In this document: positions 22,286 through 33,340 of the stretch, one piece after another
Position numbering within the stretch: the first letter of the stretch is position 1
Layout of the letters: the number at the start of each line of letters is the position of its first letter
Assembly: GCA_963932465.1 (NCBI GenBank)
Contig: OZ010792.1
Coordinates: 282,703,836-282,767,835 of the forward strand
Source: Maratus speciosus
Lineage: Eukaryota > Arthropoda > Arachnida > Araneae > Salticidae
Direction: 5' to 3'
Length of the DNA: 64,000 bases
The notes under the pieces: model-generated
Database searches by the model: none
What the model saw: only the letters and a program-made list of their open reading frames with translations
Told to the model about the DNA's origin: nothing
Position numbers and translations under genes: made by a program

Positions 22286-22428
22286 GCCGTGATTTTATTC
22301 GTTTGTCGTCTGCAGTATTTAATTCTTGGAAGTATAGATATAATTCGATTTATTTGTTCGCCATTATTTAATTTATTAATTGAAGTTAGTTATTTACACA
22401 AAATCAGTTCTTTTAAGAACTTATATTA

Positions 22429-23954
22429 CACTGCTCAAAACAATTAAAGGATATTGCAGTTTTAAGTGGATTTTGTATCTGGTAAACTGTTTAGCTGATT
22501 GATACATGGTCGACAGACATAGTAGGTTATATGAGAATAAATTACACATGTTTGGCAGAAAAAAATGCATTTTATTGCGCATTTGTGTACTAAAGGAAAA
22601 AAACACAATTTGTGCATATGAGAAAAAAAGAATAAGAAAAGGTGTTTTCTTCAAAGAAAATCATTTTCAGTAGGGGGTATGGTTTCCACGGGCGGCCAGC
22701 AACGTTGAACACCTTTGAGGCATGGACTCAATGAGGCTATTAATGACAAGTTGGGGTATTCTGCCCCACTCTTCCAGTAGAGCTCTTTCCAGTTCTTGGA
22801 GAGTTTGTGGAGGTTGTTGGCGGCCAGAAACTCGTCTTCCTAGAGCGTCCCAAACGTGCTCGATTGGATTCATGTCTGGAGAACACGCTGGCCATTCCAT
22901 TCGAACGATTCCTTCCTCGAAAAGGAAATCCTCCACCAGGTTTGCACGATGTGGCCTGCAGTTATCGTCCATTAAAATGAAGTTATCTCCGATTGCTGCA
23001 GCGTAAGGGACTACAATAGGTCTGAGGATCTCATCCCTATCCACCAGTCAGAGCTCCATCTCGAATGATGTAGAGGTCAGTGCGCCCGTCAATGGAGATG
23101 CCACCATACACCAACACTCCTCCACCGCCAAATCTGACACTTTCGTGCACGAACGCAGGATTATTCCTACTGCCACGGTCCCTCCAGATGAAAATACGCC
23201 TATTATCCGGATGCACAGAAAAACGGGACTCGTCAGAAAACAGAATATTGCTCCATTCATTTCTCCTCCATTTGACATGCTCGGTTGCCCACTCCCTGCG
23301 GTCGCGACGATGCCTTGATGTTAATCTAACACATACCATCGGTCGGCGAGCATACAGACCTACAGCATGGAGCCGGTTTCGGACAGTCTGAGTTGAAATC
23401 GTGGTGCCTGTAGCCGAGCGAAGGTGTTGTTGGAGAAGAGTAGCGTTCATGGTTCAGTGTCTCCGAGCTGTTAACTCTAAATACCGATCTTCATTGGGCG
23501 TTGTTGCCCATCTACGACCTTGCCCTGGTCTTCGGCCTGCACATCCACTCTCCAAAATACGGTTCCAGATCCTGGAAATGACATTTTGTGACACTCCAAT
23601 GGCTTGCGCTACTTCGGCTTGAGTTTGGCCCCCTTCTAACCTACCAACAATTCTCAAAGCTTCTGAAACTGTCAAATGACTTCGCTGAGACATCGTACTC
23701 ATCGAAACAAAGCAATCACTGAATGCCGATCATCCTTGTCTTCATTCTCTTTTATCCAGTTGAAAGTCAAATTTCATTCGCTGCCGCTGAAGCGACGTTT
23801 TTGACGTCGAACTCAAAATTTGCATACTCCACAGTTTGAAAACCAGAAAAATTTGCATTTGTGATTCTCTTCTTCTATTTTCGGCAAAAAAAATTTCGTT
23901 TATATCTTTATTTTATATAAAACTTCAAATATCCTTTAATTGTTTTGAGCAGTG
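22429..23954 (-). mobile_element. Nearly full-length Tc1-like element (DD34E)
   Basis: Length 1526 bp, with inverted ends CACTGCTCAAAACAATTAAAGGATAT on the left and its complement on the right, and TA at 22427-22428 and 23955-23956. The transposase fills the middle on minus. One stop and one frameshift are its only visible defects, so it is the youngest transposon in the window. Confidence 0.95.
22667..23702 (-). pseudogene. Tc1-like DD34E transposase, one stop and one frameshift
   Basis: Cut-and-paste transposase of about 345 residues, the normal Tc1 length. In order: N-terminal paired HTH (MSTMSQRSHLTVSEALRIVG ... AQAIGVSQNVISRIWNR), the GRRPGQGRR basic linker, the second HTH (LLQQHLRSATGTTISTQTVR), first Asp in ILFSDESRFSVHPDN, second Asp in LMDDNCRPHRANL, and Glu in SPDMNPIEHVWDALGRR. 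Counting from the second Asp to Glu gives 34 residues, hence DD34E. All three catalytic residues are present. An in-frame TGA at about 23451 (after LTARRH) and a one-base-class frameshift near 23040 (after DGALT) break it. Start chosen at 23702; a second Met lies 3 codons in. Confidence 0.92.
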
Positions 23955-23965
23955 TATTTGGGAAA

Positions 23966-24067
23966 ATGCCACGTTGGCGTTCTAAATATTGCAGTTTTCA
24001 AAACTGCAAAAATAACTCTCTATCTGAGAGAACTCATTTTTTTTCGCTTCGCAAAAGAGAAAAACAG
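23966..24067 (+). CDS. THAP-like first coding exon, splice donor at 24068
   Basis: Open from ATG 23966 for 34 codons to CAG|GTTAGT, a good splice donor. It reads MPRWRSKYCSFQNCKNN then SLSERTHFFSLRKREKQ. Met-Pro, C-x4-C with C-S-x-x-x-C-K-N, and F-F-x-L-x-K about 12 residues later fit the start of a THAP zinc finger (C2CH DNA-binding domain). The second half (C-x2-H) would be in a later exon, which I could not find by eye in 24.1-26 kb. The Tc1 element ends 9 bp before the ATG, in the presumed 5' UTR. Host gene, or a THAP-bearing transposase such as P element type, are both possible. Confidence 0.5.
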
Positions 24068-26053
24068 GTTAGTTTTGTGTTTTATTATACTTTATAAAAA
24101 AGTTAAAATATTATTTAATATATATTATTAAATGTCAGTGATTTTAATACGTTCTATTTGAATTATGTTTTTGTAATGCAATGAACAAGAACATATAAAA
24201 ATTAGTTAATGTATGTTAAGATAGAATTTTACAGCAGCTTTTTTAATTCAATTCCTGATAAGATAAAGTTATAAAAATTACATAAACATGTGTATTTCCA
24301 ATGAGAATTAAACGTTTTATTACGCTTAGAGTTTAAGTATAAATTATTTAATTAATTTTAAGGCATATTTTTTATATACCGGGCGCAGGCGATAAATTGC
24401 CAAATATTCTCTTGATCGAATTGCATTTAGAATATTTAAAATAGAAGCATTTCATTCATTCCATTTAAAACTCATTTAATTTTACATTAGGATCCACTTT
24501 AATTTAAAATGCAAGCAGTAATTCTTGTACTATTAAACCAGCAATAATTGTTTATTTATAGTTTTAAATATTTTGAGAATTTTAGACAACAGCTTAAAAA
24601 AAATTCCTAAAATCGACAAATGACTTTTTTTTTTTTTAAATCTAGAAATATGTCGGTCATTCTGTCATATCCGGGAAAAATAGTTTTCATGGGATACCTG
24701 CACTTCGCAGAGGTGAATAACATTGCAGAAATCACACAAAGTATAGAAGAAACTTAAAAAATTGGAATAAAATATAAAATATTTACAAATCGTACGTGGT
24801 ATTACGAATAGTACGTGGTATATCAATTAAACATTTATTATCTTACACCGGTTCTTCGCAGGGGTAAAATGGATAACTTTCCGTAATCGGGTCGATAGCC
24901 ATGATTGGCGTCAAATGAGAAAACAGTATACAATTGTAACTGTATAAAAGTTAAATAATGGTTAGAAAATGAAAGTAACTTTTATCGAAATAACCCAATT
25001 ACGGAACATTCTCCAAATTTGAAAAAGGCTTATGAAACACACAACAATTGCCAATAACTGAAAACTATAGACTGATAATAAGCTCGACGTAGCAGTTGTT
25101 GGTCGGTAGACAATAATTTCAAATTTCCCTTTTAATTTTGTCTGGTTTCAATTTTTGATTTTTTTTTTCAATCGGTCTTCCGCAAAAGAGTCGGAATAAG
25201 TAGTAGAAAAAAGGGCTGCGGACGGAGATGGGCCAATTGAACGTATTAAAATCCCTGACATTTGATAATATATATTAAATAATATTTTAACTTTTTTATA
25301 AAAAAAATATAAGGCTGAAAATCACGTTTAAGATGCTTAAAGGTTTTAAATATTTCTCTTTTGCAATTTCCCAACCAGCTGGTATATTTTAGAAATCGTA
25401 GTTTGTTACATAACTTACTCAACTCAATTGTTGTACTTGTATATACAGTTGTAACAACCATAAAGAATGTTTAAGGATTTATCAGCTACGTTTAGATAAC
25501 GTAAAATTAATTTGTTATTTTATAATCAAGTTGTAAAAATACTAAAGTGTTGTATTGTTACTAGAAACACATCCATGTACATAATTTTTATTTTTCTAGC
25601 ATATCTGGGAGGGAAAAATCGATTAAATTTTTTTATCTTTTCATATATATGAACAGGGTTAGATTAAATAAACAGTGTAAAAAAGTACTTTCATTTTAGC
25701 CGGCCGCAGTTCATAAACCGTCAAATATTTCCCCCCATCACCAGCGTTTATGTCGCATTCATTTCATTCAAAATATAAAATCATCCTTTTAAAAATATAC
25801 TCGTCATTTGAAAAACATAACTTTATTTAAAACACATACATACTGGTATATTACATCCATTTAAACACATGCTTTTCGTTCATTATATTTAAAATACATT
25901 TTTTTCTAATAAATAATAACATAAACCCAAGGTGGACAAGTTTCTTCAATGTGGAAAAAAACCTGGAAGAAAACCATGGAATTAAAAGTTACGCCTATAA
26001 CTTTTATTAACAAAAATGGTTTTCTTTTAGCCTGAATAGCTTGCATAAAATTC
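24068..26053. other. AT-rich stretch (possible THAP intron) with repeat H copies 1-2
   Basis: No downstream THAP exon was identified. Two diverged repeats of a family also seen at 41668-41930 lie at about 24368-24550 and 25697-25925; they share CCGGGCGCAGGYGATAAATY-like heads, then TCAAATATT and TTTAAAATACAT-type tails. TTCTTCGCAGGGGTAAAATGGATAAC (24847) resembles ACTTCGCAGAGGTGAATAAC (24702). Confidence 0.4.
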
Positions 26054-27048
26054 AGGTCTATTTGAAGATATTTACAATGTAAGAGTTATAGGCGGAAAAG
26101 CAGACAAAGCCATTTTAGAGAATACCTGTTAAAATTCAAATCGTGAATTTCAAATATTTACTCAGTCATAGAAGATTAACCCATATTTACCAGATTTATT
26201 GCAAAATATTTTTGTTACAGCTTGTTTTGATAAAAATATATGTATTTAAAAAAAATCCCTGCCGGCTCGGGCCTACAGGCGGGGGTAGATTTCGAAGTTA
26301 AGTACTAAATTAACCAACAAAATTTAAATCAAGATTAGAGATAAACCCAGTTCCTCCACTAAGAATGAGCTCTAGGGAGATAAACATTTTGTGAAAATTC
26401 TAACATACACGAATACACACACGCATGCATATGAAATAGGTTTAAAAAATAGCCAAAGCAAATTCAGAGAACCTCAAAGTGATAAATAAGTTAATATTTC
26501 CATAGTCGGGTTTTTATCATGTTTTAATACATTTCTTCAAACTCACATGACGTTACATATTCACCTGCTGAGGTCCATTTTATTTCCAATATGACGGAAT
26601 ATTTTTTTGTTGTTTTTTAATTCGTCAAACTATTTATTTCATTTTGAGTTTTCATGCGGAAATCTTGCTCTAGAAAACTTATGACGTAATATTAAATTTG
26701 TTTTAAATTCGTCAAACTATTTATTTTATTTAATTTTTCACGTGAAATTCTCGCAAAAGAAAAGCAATTGTTGTGGTGAGAGTTTTATTGCTTTTTTTTT
26801 AATTGTTGGCAACTACAATAACAAAAAATATTTATTTTTTTTCTGTCATTGTTGTGTAAGAGCTGATTTTATCGGAATCATGTTAAGACGGTATTCAAAA
26901 TTTTGAACCCTTCCCATTTCCATTCCCTTGGTCCGATTTTACCCATTTTCAAGCCCCGCCGAGATATTAGCCATCTCAAAGTTGTTGGCGAGTTTGAAGA
27001 CGATCCGTGCATAATTGCGACTTTTATCGTGCGGACAAAATTTAGTAC

Positions 27049-27113
<65 letters not shown>

Positions 27114-27534
27114 TTTTAGGTGGGGGTGGTTTTGGGTTCCTGGGGTCCTATAATGAAAAATTATGAAGGAATTTTTCAAAAGTCGCACCATGGTAACGAC
27201 TGCAATAGGTAGTATTTTTTACGAAACCTACCTAAAATAGTTGCAATGTCAGTTTAGTTTCGGGGCAAAATGCAATACTGTTTACGTAGCATTAGTGCTT
27301 TTTCTCCCGAAATTAAAATGACATTGAGATTTTTTTTTTTTTAAATACACATATTTTCATCAAAACAAACTGTAACAAAAATATCGTGCAATAAATCTGG
27401 TAAACAAGGTTCATCTTCCATGAGTGAGTAAATATTTGAAATTCATGATTAAAATTTAACAGGTATTCTCTAAAATAGCTTTGTCTGCTTTTCCGCCTAT
27501 AACTCTTAAATTGTAAATATCTTCAAATAGACCT
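26054..27534. mobile_element. Foldback/TIR element with ~200-bp arms, split by HER copy C
   Basis: Arms 26054-26253 and 27331-27534 are inverted copies (AGGTCTATTTGAAGATATTTACAA at the outside, AAATACATATATTTT...inside; ~85-90% by eye). The native centre is about 95 bp (27236-27330, GTTGCAATGTCAGTTTAGTTTCGG...). HER C inserted at the inner edge of the left arm. Superfamily unknown; no clear target duplication. Confidence 0.75.
26254..27235 (+). mobile_element. HER copy C, uninterrupted reference copy (982 bp)
   Basis: AATCCCTGCCGGCTCGGGCC at 5', then GGTAGATTTCGAAGTTAAGTAC, repeated ATGACG(T/G)AATATT and TTCGTCAAACTATTTAT motifs, a CACGTG, (CATA)n(TA)n at 27046-27110, and 3' GGTAGTATTTTTTACGAAACCTACCTAA. 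The 3' hairpin stem repeats the 5' sub-terminal GGTAGATTTCG, a sub-terminal inverted repeat. The 87-residue ORF at 26903-27166 runs through the microsatellite and is not a gene. Confidence 0.8.
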
Positions 27535-27535
27535 G

Positions 27536-27860
27536 CGCACGAGATGCGCAGATGGTAGATATTCTGTCATATATGACGTCATACAAAAAATCCGTGTATT
27601 TGCGTTATTCACTCCATCCACAAGGTGGCGCAGCTGCGTCAATTTACGGCAGATTCCAGCATTAATTTTGTACGCTTACTTATAGCGCTTTGGCGGTAAC
27701 TGCCCACTCTTCCCTGGCCGAAACGCTTTCTCAATTGAATCCTTATACAATGTTTACGTTTGAACTACAAGCTGTCGCAGCGATCGCCATTTATTGTTAA
27801 GCATCGTTCAACATGGGATTCAATTTCTATATTTTCTGGGCACTATAAGTACTAGGTACT
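27536..27860 (+). repeat. Dispersed repeat K copy 2 in a promoter-like region
   Basis: GC-richer than the surroundings; holds a full CRE palindrome TGACGTCA at 27583-27590, a TGCGCA pair (27535-27556), then 27617-27825 matching repeat K copy 1 (inverted). This could be a duplicated promoter/5' UTR rather than a transposon; no gene follows that I can recognise. Confidence 0.45.
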
Positions 27861-27906
27861 CGAAACGAACAACTGTTCGTTTAGAAAATGGCGGAATCAG
27901 GATAGC

Positions 27907-27985
27907 TATCGACGTGATGCAAAACGTGATGCGTTATACAAAATGTGATGCGTTACACAAAACGTGATGCGTTATACAAATCGTG
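27907..27985. repeat. 19-20 bp tandem repeat, 4 units
   Basis: Units of the form ACAAAACGTGATGCGTTA (GATGCAAAACGTGATGCGTT, ATACAAAATGTGATGCGTT, ACACAAAACGTGATGCGTT, ATACAAATCGTGAT), directly repeated. Confidence 0.8.
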
Positions 27986-28273
27986 ATTAGTAGGACTAAG
28001 CAAATCTTTTTCATTGTACCATGATAGATTATCATGTTTGTGAGACGATTGAACATGTAAATATCGATCATACCAAGTTAAGATTATTTTGCGGAGTCCT
28101 ATATCTAAAAGTGACCGATGTAGTGTACGCTGATAAGCATTTACATTTAAGCCTGAATTATATTCAGCTGTGAGTTAATCCGTTGGTATTACCTATCTGA
28201 CTTCTCTAGCAGGATATTTAGCCACAGAAAAAGTAAAAACGTTATGTTATTGCCTACATGATAAGTAGAAATA

Positions 28274-28868
28274 CACTGCTCAAATGAATTAAAGGATATT
28301 GTAAGTCTTGTATAAAATAACGGTATAAGCGAATTTTTTTACAGAAAATAGAAGAAAAGAGTCACAGATGCAATTTTTTTAAAATTTTCAAACTTCGGAG
28401 TATGCAAATTTTGAGTTTGACGTCAAAAACGAAACTTTAGCGGCGGCGAATGAAATTTGGCTTTCAACTTACTGAAAGACAAAGCGGAAAACAATTATAG
28501 ACATTCAGCAAGTGCTTTGTTTCGATAAGTGCGATGTCTCTACGAAGTCATTTAACATAATCAGAAGCTTGGACAGTTGTTGGTCGGTTAGAGGGAGGCG
28601 GGGGTAAACACAAGCTCAAGTAGCAGAATCGACTGATTTTTCACAAAGTGTGATTTCCATGATCTGGAACAGTTTCTGGAGACTGGAAATGCAGATCGAA
28701 GACCAGGAAAAGGTCGTAGACGTGCAACAACGCCCAATGAATATCGATATTTAACGATAACGGCTCGGAGGCATCGAAATATGAATGCCACTTTTCTTCA
28801 ACAATAGCTTCGCTCGGCTACTGGTACCACAGTTTCGACTTCAACTGTCCGAAACCGGCTCCACGCTG
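28274..28868 (+). mobile_element. 5' half of a Tc1 of the 22429 family
   Basis: Starts CACTGCTCAAATGAATTAAAGGATAT after TA, and follows the full element through the N-terminal HTH region (MSLRSHLT, SEAWTVVGRLEGG) to the CCGAAACCGGCTCCACGCTG block, where similarity ends abruptly. More stops and frameshifts than the full copy; no catalytic domain remains. Confidence 0.85.
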
Positions 28869-29303
28869 GTTCAATATTGCTGCAATATTGTATTCCTCAA
28901 AAATATTTCCATAGAAATACTAATATTTCAAAAATATTGGATTTAGAGTGATGTATTAGCTAAAGAGTACCTCTACTAATGATTAGTTTGGCTAACAAAC
29001 ATTTTTTCAGAGTTTATCAAACTTGGCTAATTAACATGTATTTGGTTAACCTTTTTTTTTTGTTATTGGATGCGCACGTTAATTCTGCGATCACAGATAT
29101 TTTCTCATAAAAGAATTTTTCAAGGGGGAAACGGCCGAAAACGCAGCGTGTGATAGTTTAATTCTCGTATATCCATCAACGACGAATTAATGACTAATAT
29201 TTATCTCTTATGGTAGATACCAGCCCAAAGTCCACCAATCAAAGCGCTCTAAAAATAGCTTTGTTCAGTTCTTCGGCTTTTAACAACTTTTTAAAACACT
29301 TAA

Positions 29304-30025
29304 GGGGTTACATACGTTCTCAACTTTAAAAAATCGATTTTTTGTTTTTGAAGGAAATTAAACCCTTACAATGTATGTATTTATGGGCCGAAAGATTTAA
29401 AGTGGTATCACAATTATTAAGAAAGATATGAGCAAAAATGTGAGCACTTGCACGGTCAAAATATATTGAATAATAAAATTTTAAACGCGTTTTTCTCGAA
29501 AATACATTTTGCAACATGGGCAGCGTGATAACTTGAACAATTTTTAACATTTTTGGATACAATTTGCTCCCATCTATACGCATAATTAAATTATCTAAAT
29601 GCAATGGAGCCATTTTTTGAAATTTTTAATTTTCTATATTTTTTCCAATCTGTTTAAAAGTCAAAATTTGAAGCGAACAATGAAATTTATTTTTTCATAA
29701 ATAGTGCAATTGTCTTATTTTACAAAAATTCAAAAATTTGAACCGATGGCCTTTAGTTACAACCTTACTTTACAATAAGAAACTGAGATTTTAATAATTT
29801 TTTGGTTCAACAGAAGTTACAATGTTGACCATCGAGCCCGGACATTTTGGCACTGATCAATACGGCCGCAAGTTTCCTACGCAATATTTGACCAAATTTA
29901 ACAACCAAAAATATTTTTAAATACTTCAAGCAATTAAACACAACGTGGAATTATTAGCTTTTCAATTAATTTTACTCCCTTACTAAAAAAAAATTCAAAT
30001 CCCCGCCGAGAACGTATGTAACCCC
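29304..30025. mobile_element. TTAA-flanked MITE (GGGGTTACATACGTTCTC ends), 722 bp
   Basis: TTAA at 29300-29303 and 30026-30029; inverted GGGGTTACATACGTTCTC termini (right arm CGAGAACGTATGTAACCCC). TTAA target use points to piggyBac or Kolobok machinery. The 95-residue ORF on - (29326-29613) has no transposase motif. Confidence 0.8.
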
Positions 30026-30310
30026 TTAAAAGTGATTACTCGACAAACGTTCCGCATGTTGTTTTCATTAACGGGTTCCATTCAATCTTTAAAATAACCC
30101 TACTTGCAAAGCGAATAATCTGCTCGAGGGAATCCAGAGACAATAGCACACATTACAGGTCGCATGATAGTACTTGGAATCGAAATTAATATAACACTGC
30201 CGCGTTGCATTTTATTTGGATACTAAATTACGTTTCGGTTAAAAGAAATTTATGCTAACGAATGCGATTCTGGAACGAATAATCTTCGTTAGCCCATAGG
30301 TATCAATGTA

Positions 30311-31306
30311 TCCTTCTATATATAAAAAAAAGTTTTGATTTGGAAATGGACCAATGAGAATCTGCGTAGATATTCCCCGCAGATCAGCATTCAATTTGAA
30401 TGCTTAAGCATGGCCTTTCTTTGTTAATATTAAAAAAAACTGTTGCATACAAAAATATGAAAATTGGTAGTATTATAGAGAAATGTTTGATAAACACGCT
30501 GATGCAGATAGTTTTCAAATTGATGAATTATTTTAAGAGATATTTAATGCCAAAGTTGGACAAAATCGTTCCATTAAAAAAGTTTTATTGGAGCACAAAC
30601 TGTACATAGGAAGTTAATCATTTTTAGATCATTTTATGCGTCAGAATTTCCCGGTGTGAAGATGCATTTAGTTTTTTTATTTGACTCATTTTTTGAGGTT
30701 TTATTCCTATTTTAAATTCAAATTTGCAGCATTTCGAGAAATATTTTTTACACATTTTAGGAAATTATATTAATTTAAACTGTTGCCAACTGTATAAACA
30801 GCGCAAACAATAATGTTTGCTTCAAATTAAAAATTTATTTTACACGTGACTATTATAAACAGAAAATATAAAAAGCAGGAACTTATTGAAAATTACGTCA
30901 TAAAAACTATACACGTAAATTTTAAAAGAGAAAGACTATTGTAAAATAATAAATTCATTCATGCGTTAGAAGTCTTAAATAGGAGAATTTACGTCACATT
31001 ACACTTATTAGGTAAAATGAACAAAAAATAATATTGCAAAACAGTTTAAATTTAAAAACTGCGCAAGACAGTTGATATTTTAAAATGATCATAATATTTC
31101 ATTTCTAACAAAAGTATTTTTACGTGAATATTAAAAATAGAAAGAAAAGGTTGGTGAAAATTACGCCAGATTATAATTGTTAGATTCAAATTATAATTCA
31201 GCCTTTCGAAATCTTTTTAAAGCCGATCAAATTAGCGTGTTGTTAGAGTGTGCGGTGTCTGAACGGGGGTTGACGAGCGTAGCTCGTAGGAGCCAGAGCC
31301 CCCTAG
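30311..31306 (+). mobile_element. Non-autonomous Helitron, copy 2 (996 bp)
   Basis: 5' TCCTTCTATATATAAAAAAAAG after A, 3' GACGAGCGTAGCTCGTAGG...GAGCCCCCTAG before T. Collinear with copy 1 (AAAATATGAAAATYGGTRG, TTGGACAAAATCGTTCC, ACGTCATAAAA, CACGTGACTATTATAAACAG) but ~650 bp shorter, lacking the MITE region. No gene. Confidence 0.9.
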
Positions 31307-31489
31307 TATTGTAAATACTTGTATTGCAATGCTAATAATCACAGAAATACTGTCGTAACATTTATACTTTTACATTTAATTACATTTAATTACATTTATG
31401 AATTTAAATTTCCGAATTTAAACTTTCGGTAAAACATTTCTTCCCAATGTTGGTACAGTATTGCTAAATGTAAATATTTTAATGCTGGT

Positions 31490-32110
31490 GCAACATTTTA
31501 TGCCAATATTGGTCAGAAGCATTGTTAAGGATAGATATCCGTAATTAAAGACTAAACATAGCTTCTAAAATTTTGAAATACATAGCTAATTTCTATTTTT
31601 GGATTATTTTTTTTATTAAACTTACTTGTGTTTATAAATCTCTAGTACGTTTTTATTAATCTCTAATATATCCATCAGATTTTCCGCAACACTACTTATA
31701 TATGCCAAAATAAAACATCACTTTAATATATTCATTTTTATTTTCAGATTTCAGTTAATATTTTACGTACACGAGACTTGCGTCTTGTTATTGGTGCAGT
31801 GTATTTTATACCAATATTGGTCAATATGCTAACAAGAATAGCGAAGCATTGTTAAGGATATATATCTATAAATAAAGACTAAACCATAGCTTCTAAAATT
31901 TTAAAATGCATAACAAATATCCACGTTTTGATTTTTTTTTAAATTAAACTTACGTGTCTTTATTAATCTCTAATATATCCATCAGAATTTCGACAACACT
32001 ACATATATGCCAAAGTAAAACATCACTTTAATATATTCATTTTCATTTTCAGATTTCAGATAATACTTTAGGTACACGAGACTTGCGTCTTGTTATTGGT
32101 ACAGTGTATC
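31490..32110 (+). repeat. ~305-bp direct tandem duplication with exon-like cores
   Basis: The segment containing AACATTAAGG-type sequence, AGACTAAACATAGCTTCTAAAATTTT, ATCTCTAATATATCCATCAG and CACTTTAATATATTCATTTT is present twice (31.50-31.80 and 31.83-32.11 kb). Each unit ends with TTTTCAG|ATTTCAG...ACACGAGACTTGCGTCTTGTTATTG|GT, an acceptor-like/donor-like pair around 16 open codons (ISVNILRTRDLRLVIG and ISDNTLGTRDLRLVIG). Either an ordinary duplication or duplicated mini-exons. Confidence 0.6.
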
Positions 32111-32375
32111 GAAGGAAATGTAAAATACAACTGAAGAGAATAACATTAATCACGTAAAACTAATGGTTGCATGAAATAAAACAACTTAGAAAGATTAAAT
32201 TCCGTTCTATCGTAATTTGTCTTTTATTTCGACATTAAAGAAAGCCTTGAAACAAGATTGTTCTAAATCTGAAAGCCTCTGACAAAGTTGAAAGTTTTTC
32301 ATTCTTCAAGCACTTGTCAATTTTAATGCGTTTAAAAAATAGTTCAGATTTTTTCGATATACATATATATATATA

Positions 32376-33340
32376 TACACAAGGTATGTCATAAGTTCGA
32401 GAAAAATTAAAAAATTCATAATAAAAGAAGTAATAATCGAAAAAAAATTCGGTTTGCGCGAATATGATCAGATGGACATTGGATTTTTTAACATGTATGA
32501 AAAAAATTATTCCAAAAGTAACTGAAAGAGGGCGACACTGCATTCTGCAGGGCACTGCATTCTCCTCATGTGACTGTTTGGTCTGCTTTCACCGCGTCTT
32601 TCATCCTGGTCCCTTCTTTTTATAAGAGCCTTGTCCTGATACCCGCTGCAAAATCTATATACAGTCAATGCAGAACGGTATGTTACGCTTATGTGTGATC
32701 ACGTTGTGCCTGCATTGCAGAAAAGACATGCGTTAATTGTCGTCACCTTCATGCAGGATGTAACCCCCCCTCCCTACATTTCACTTTGCACGGGATGTCA
32801 AAACGCTCCTGTTAGACACTTTTACTGAAGACCGAGTGATAAGTCTAGGTTATAAATTTGAGTGACCCTCACGATCCCCAGACTTAATCGCGCAGATATT
32901 TAGCTGTGGGATACTTAAAGTCTCGAATGTACAGGGGCTTCCCAGCCGAATTGGTGGAACTGAAAGACGCCATTCGACGGACCATGGGTGTCATCGATAC
33001 CGACATGCTATACTCAGCATTAATAGGCGTATTGACGCGCTTCACTTGCCTATTACCTGCTGGTGGTCATGTTGAACATCTTTTACTTTAAGACAAATGC
33101 ACAGTGTCATGTTATTGGGATTAGTTTCACTGTCTATTTGTGCTTATCTGATTTGCATAAAACGTCTCAGTATGGCGTGTGAGCGCCCGCTTTCGGTTAC
33201 TTTTTGAATAATTTTTTTTTAGACATGGAAAAAAAATCCAATGTCCCTCTGAATATATTCGCGCAAACCAAAATTTTTTCCTAGCAATATTTTTTTGTTA
33301 TGATTTTTTAATTTTGCACGAACTTATAACGCACCCTGTA
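32376..33340 (+). mobile_element. DUF4817-type mariner element, internally deleted
   Basis: TIRs of about 125 bp (TACAYARGGTRYGTYATAAGTTCG; inner TTTGCGCGAATAT.ATCAGA.GGACATTGGATTTTTT), TA at 32374-32375 and 33341-33342. Retains only the transposase C-terminal third (pseudogene entry at 32725). The 106-residue minus ORF at 32235-32555 is an AT artefact. Confidence 0.85.
32725..33091 (+). pseudogene. DUF4817-type transposase C-terminal remnant
   Basis: Starts within the second-Asp block (VTFMQD then a C-run), then TLLLDTFTEDRVIS, PSRSPDL, and the well-kept tail YLKSRMYRGFPAELVELKDA followed by IRRTMGVIDTDMLYSALIG and a short terminal HVEHLLL. The tail (L-K-S-R-x-Y ... E-L-K-D-A-I-R) is standard for this lineage. 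The N-terminal half is deleted. Confidence 0.7.

Noticed and set aside
18429..31306. Rep/helicase genes for the Helitrons
   Set aside because: None found in either copy; both are non-autonomous.
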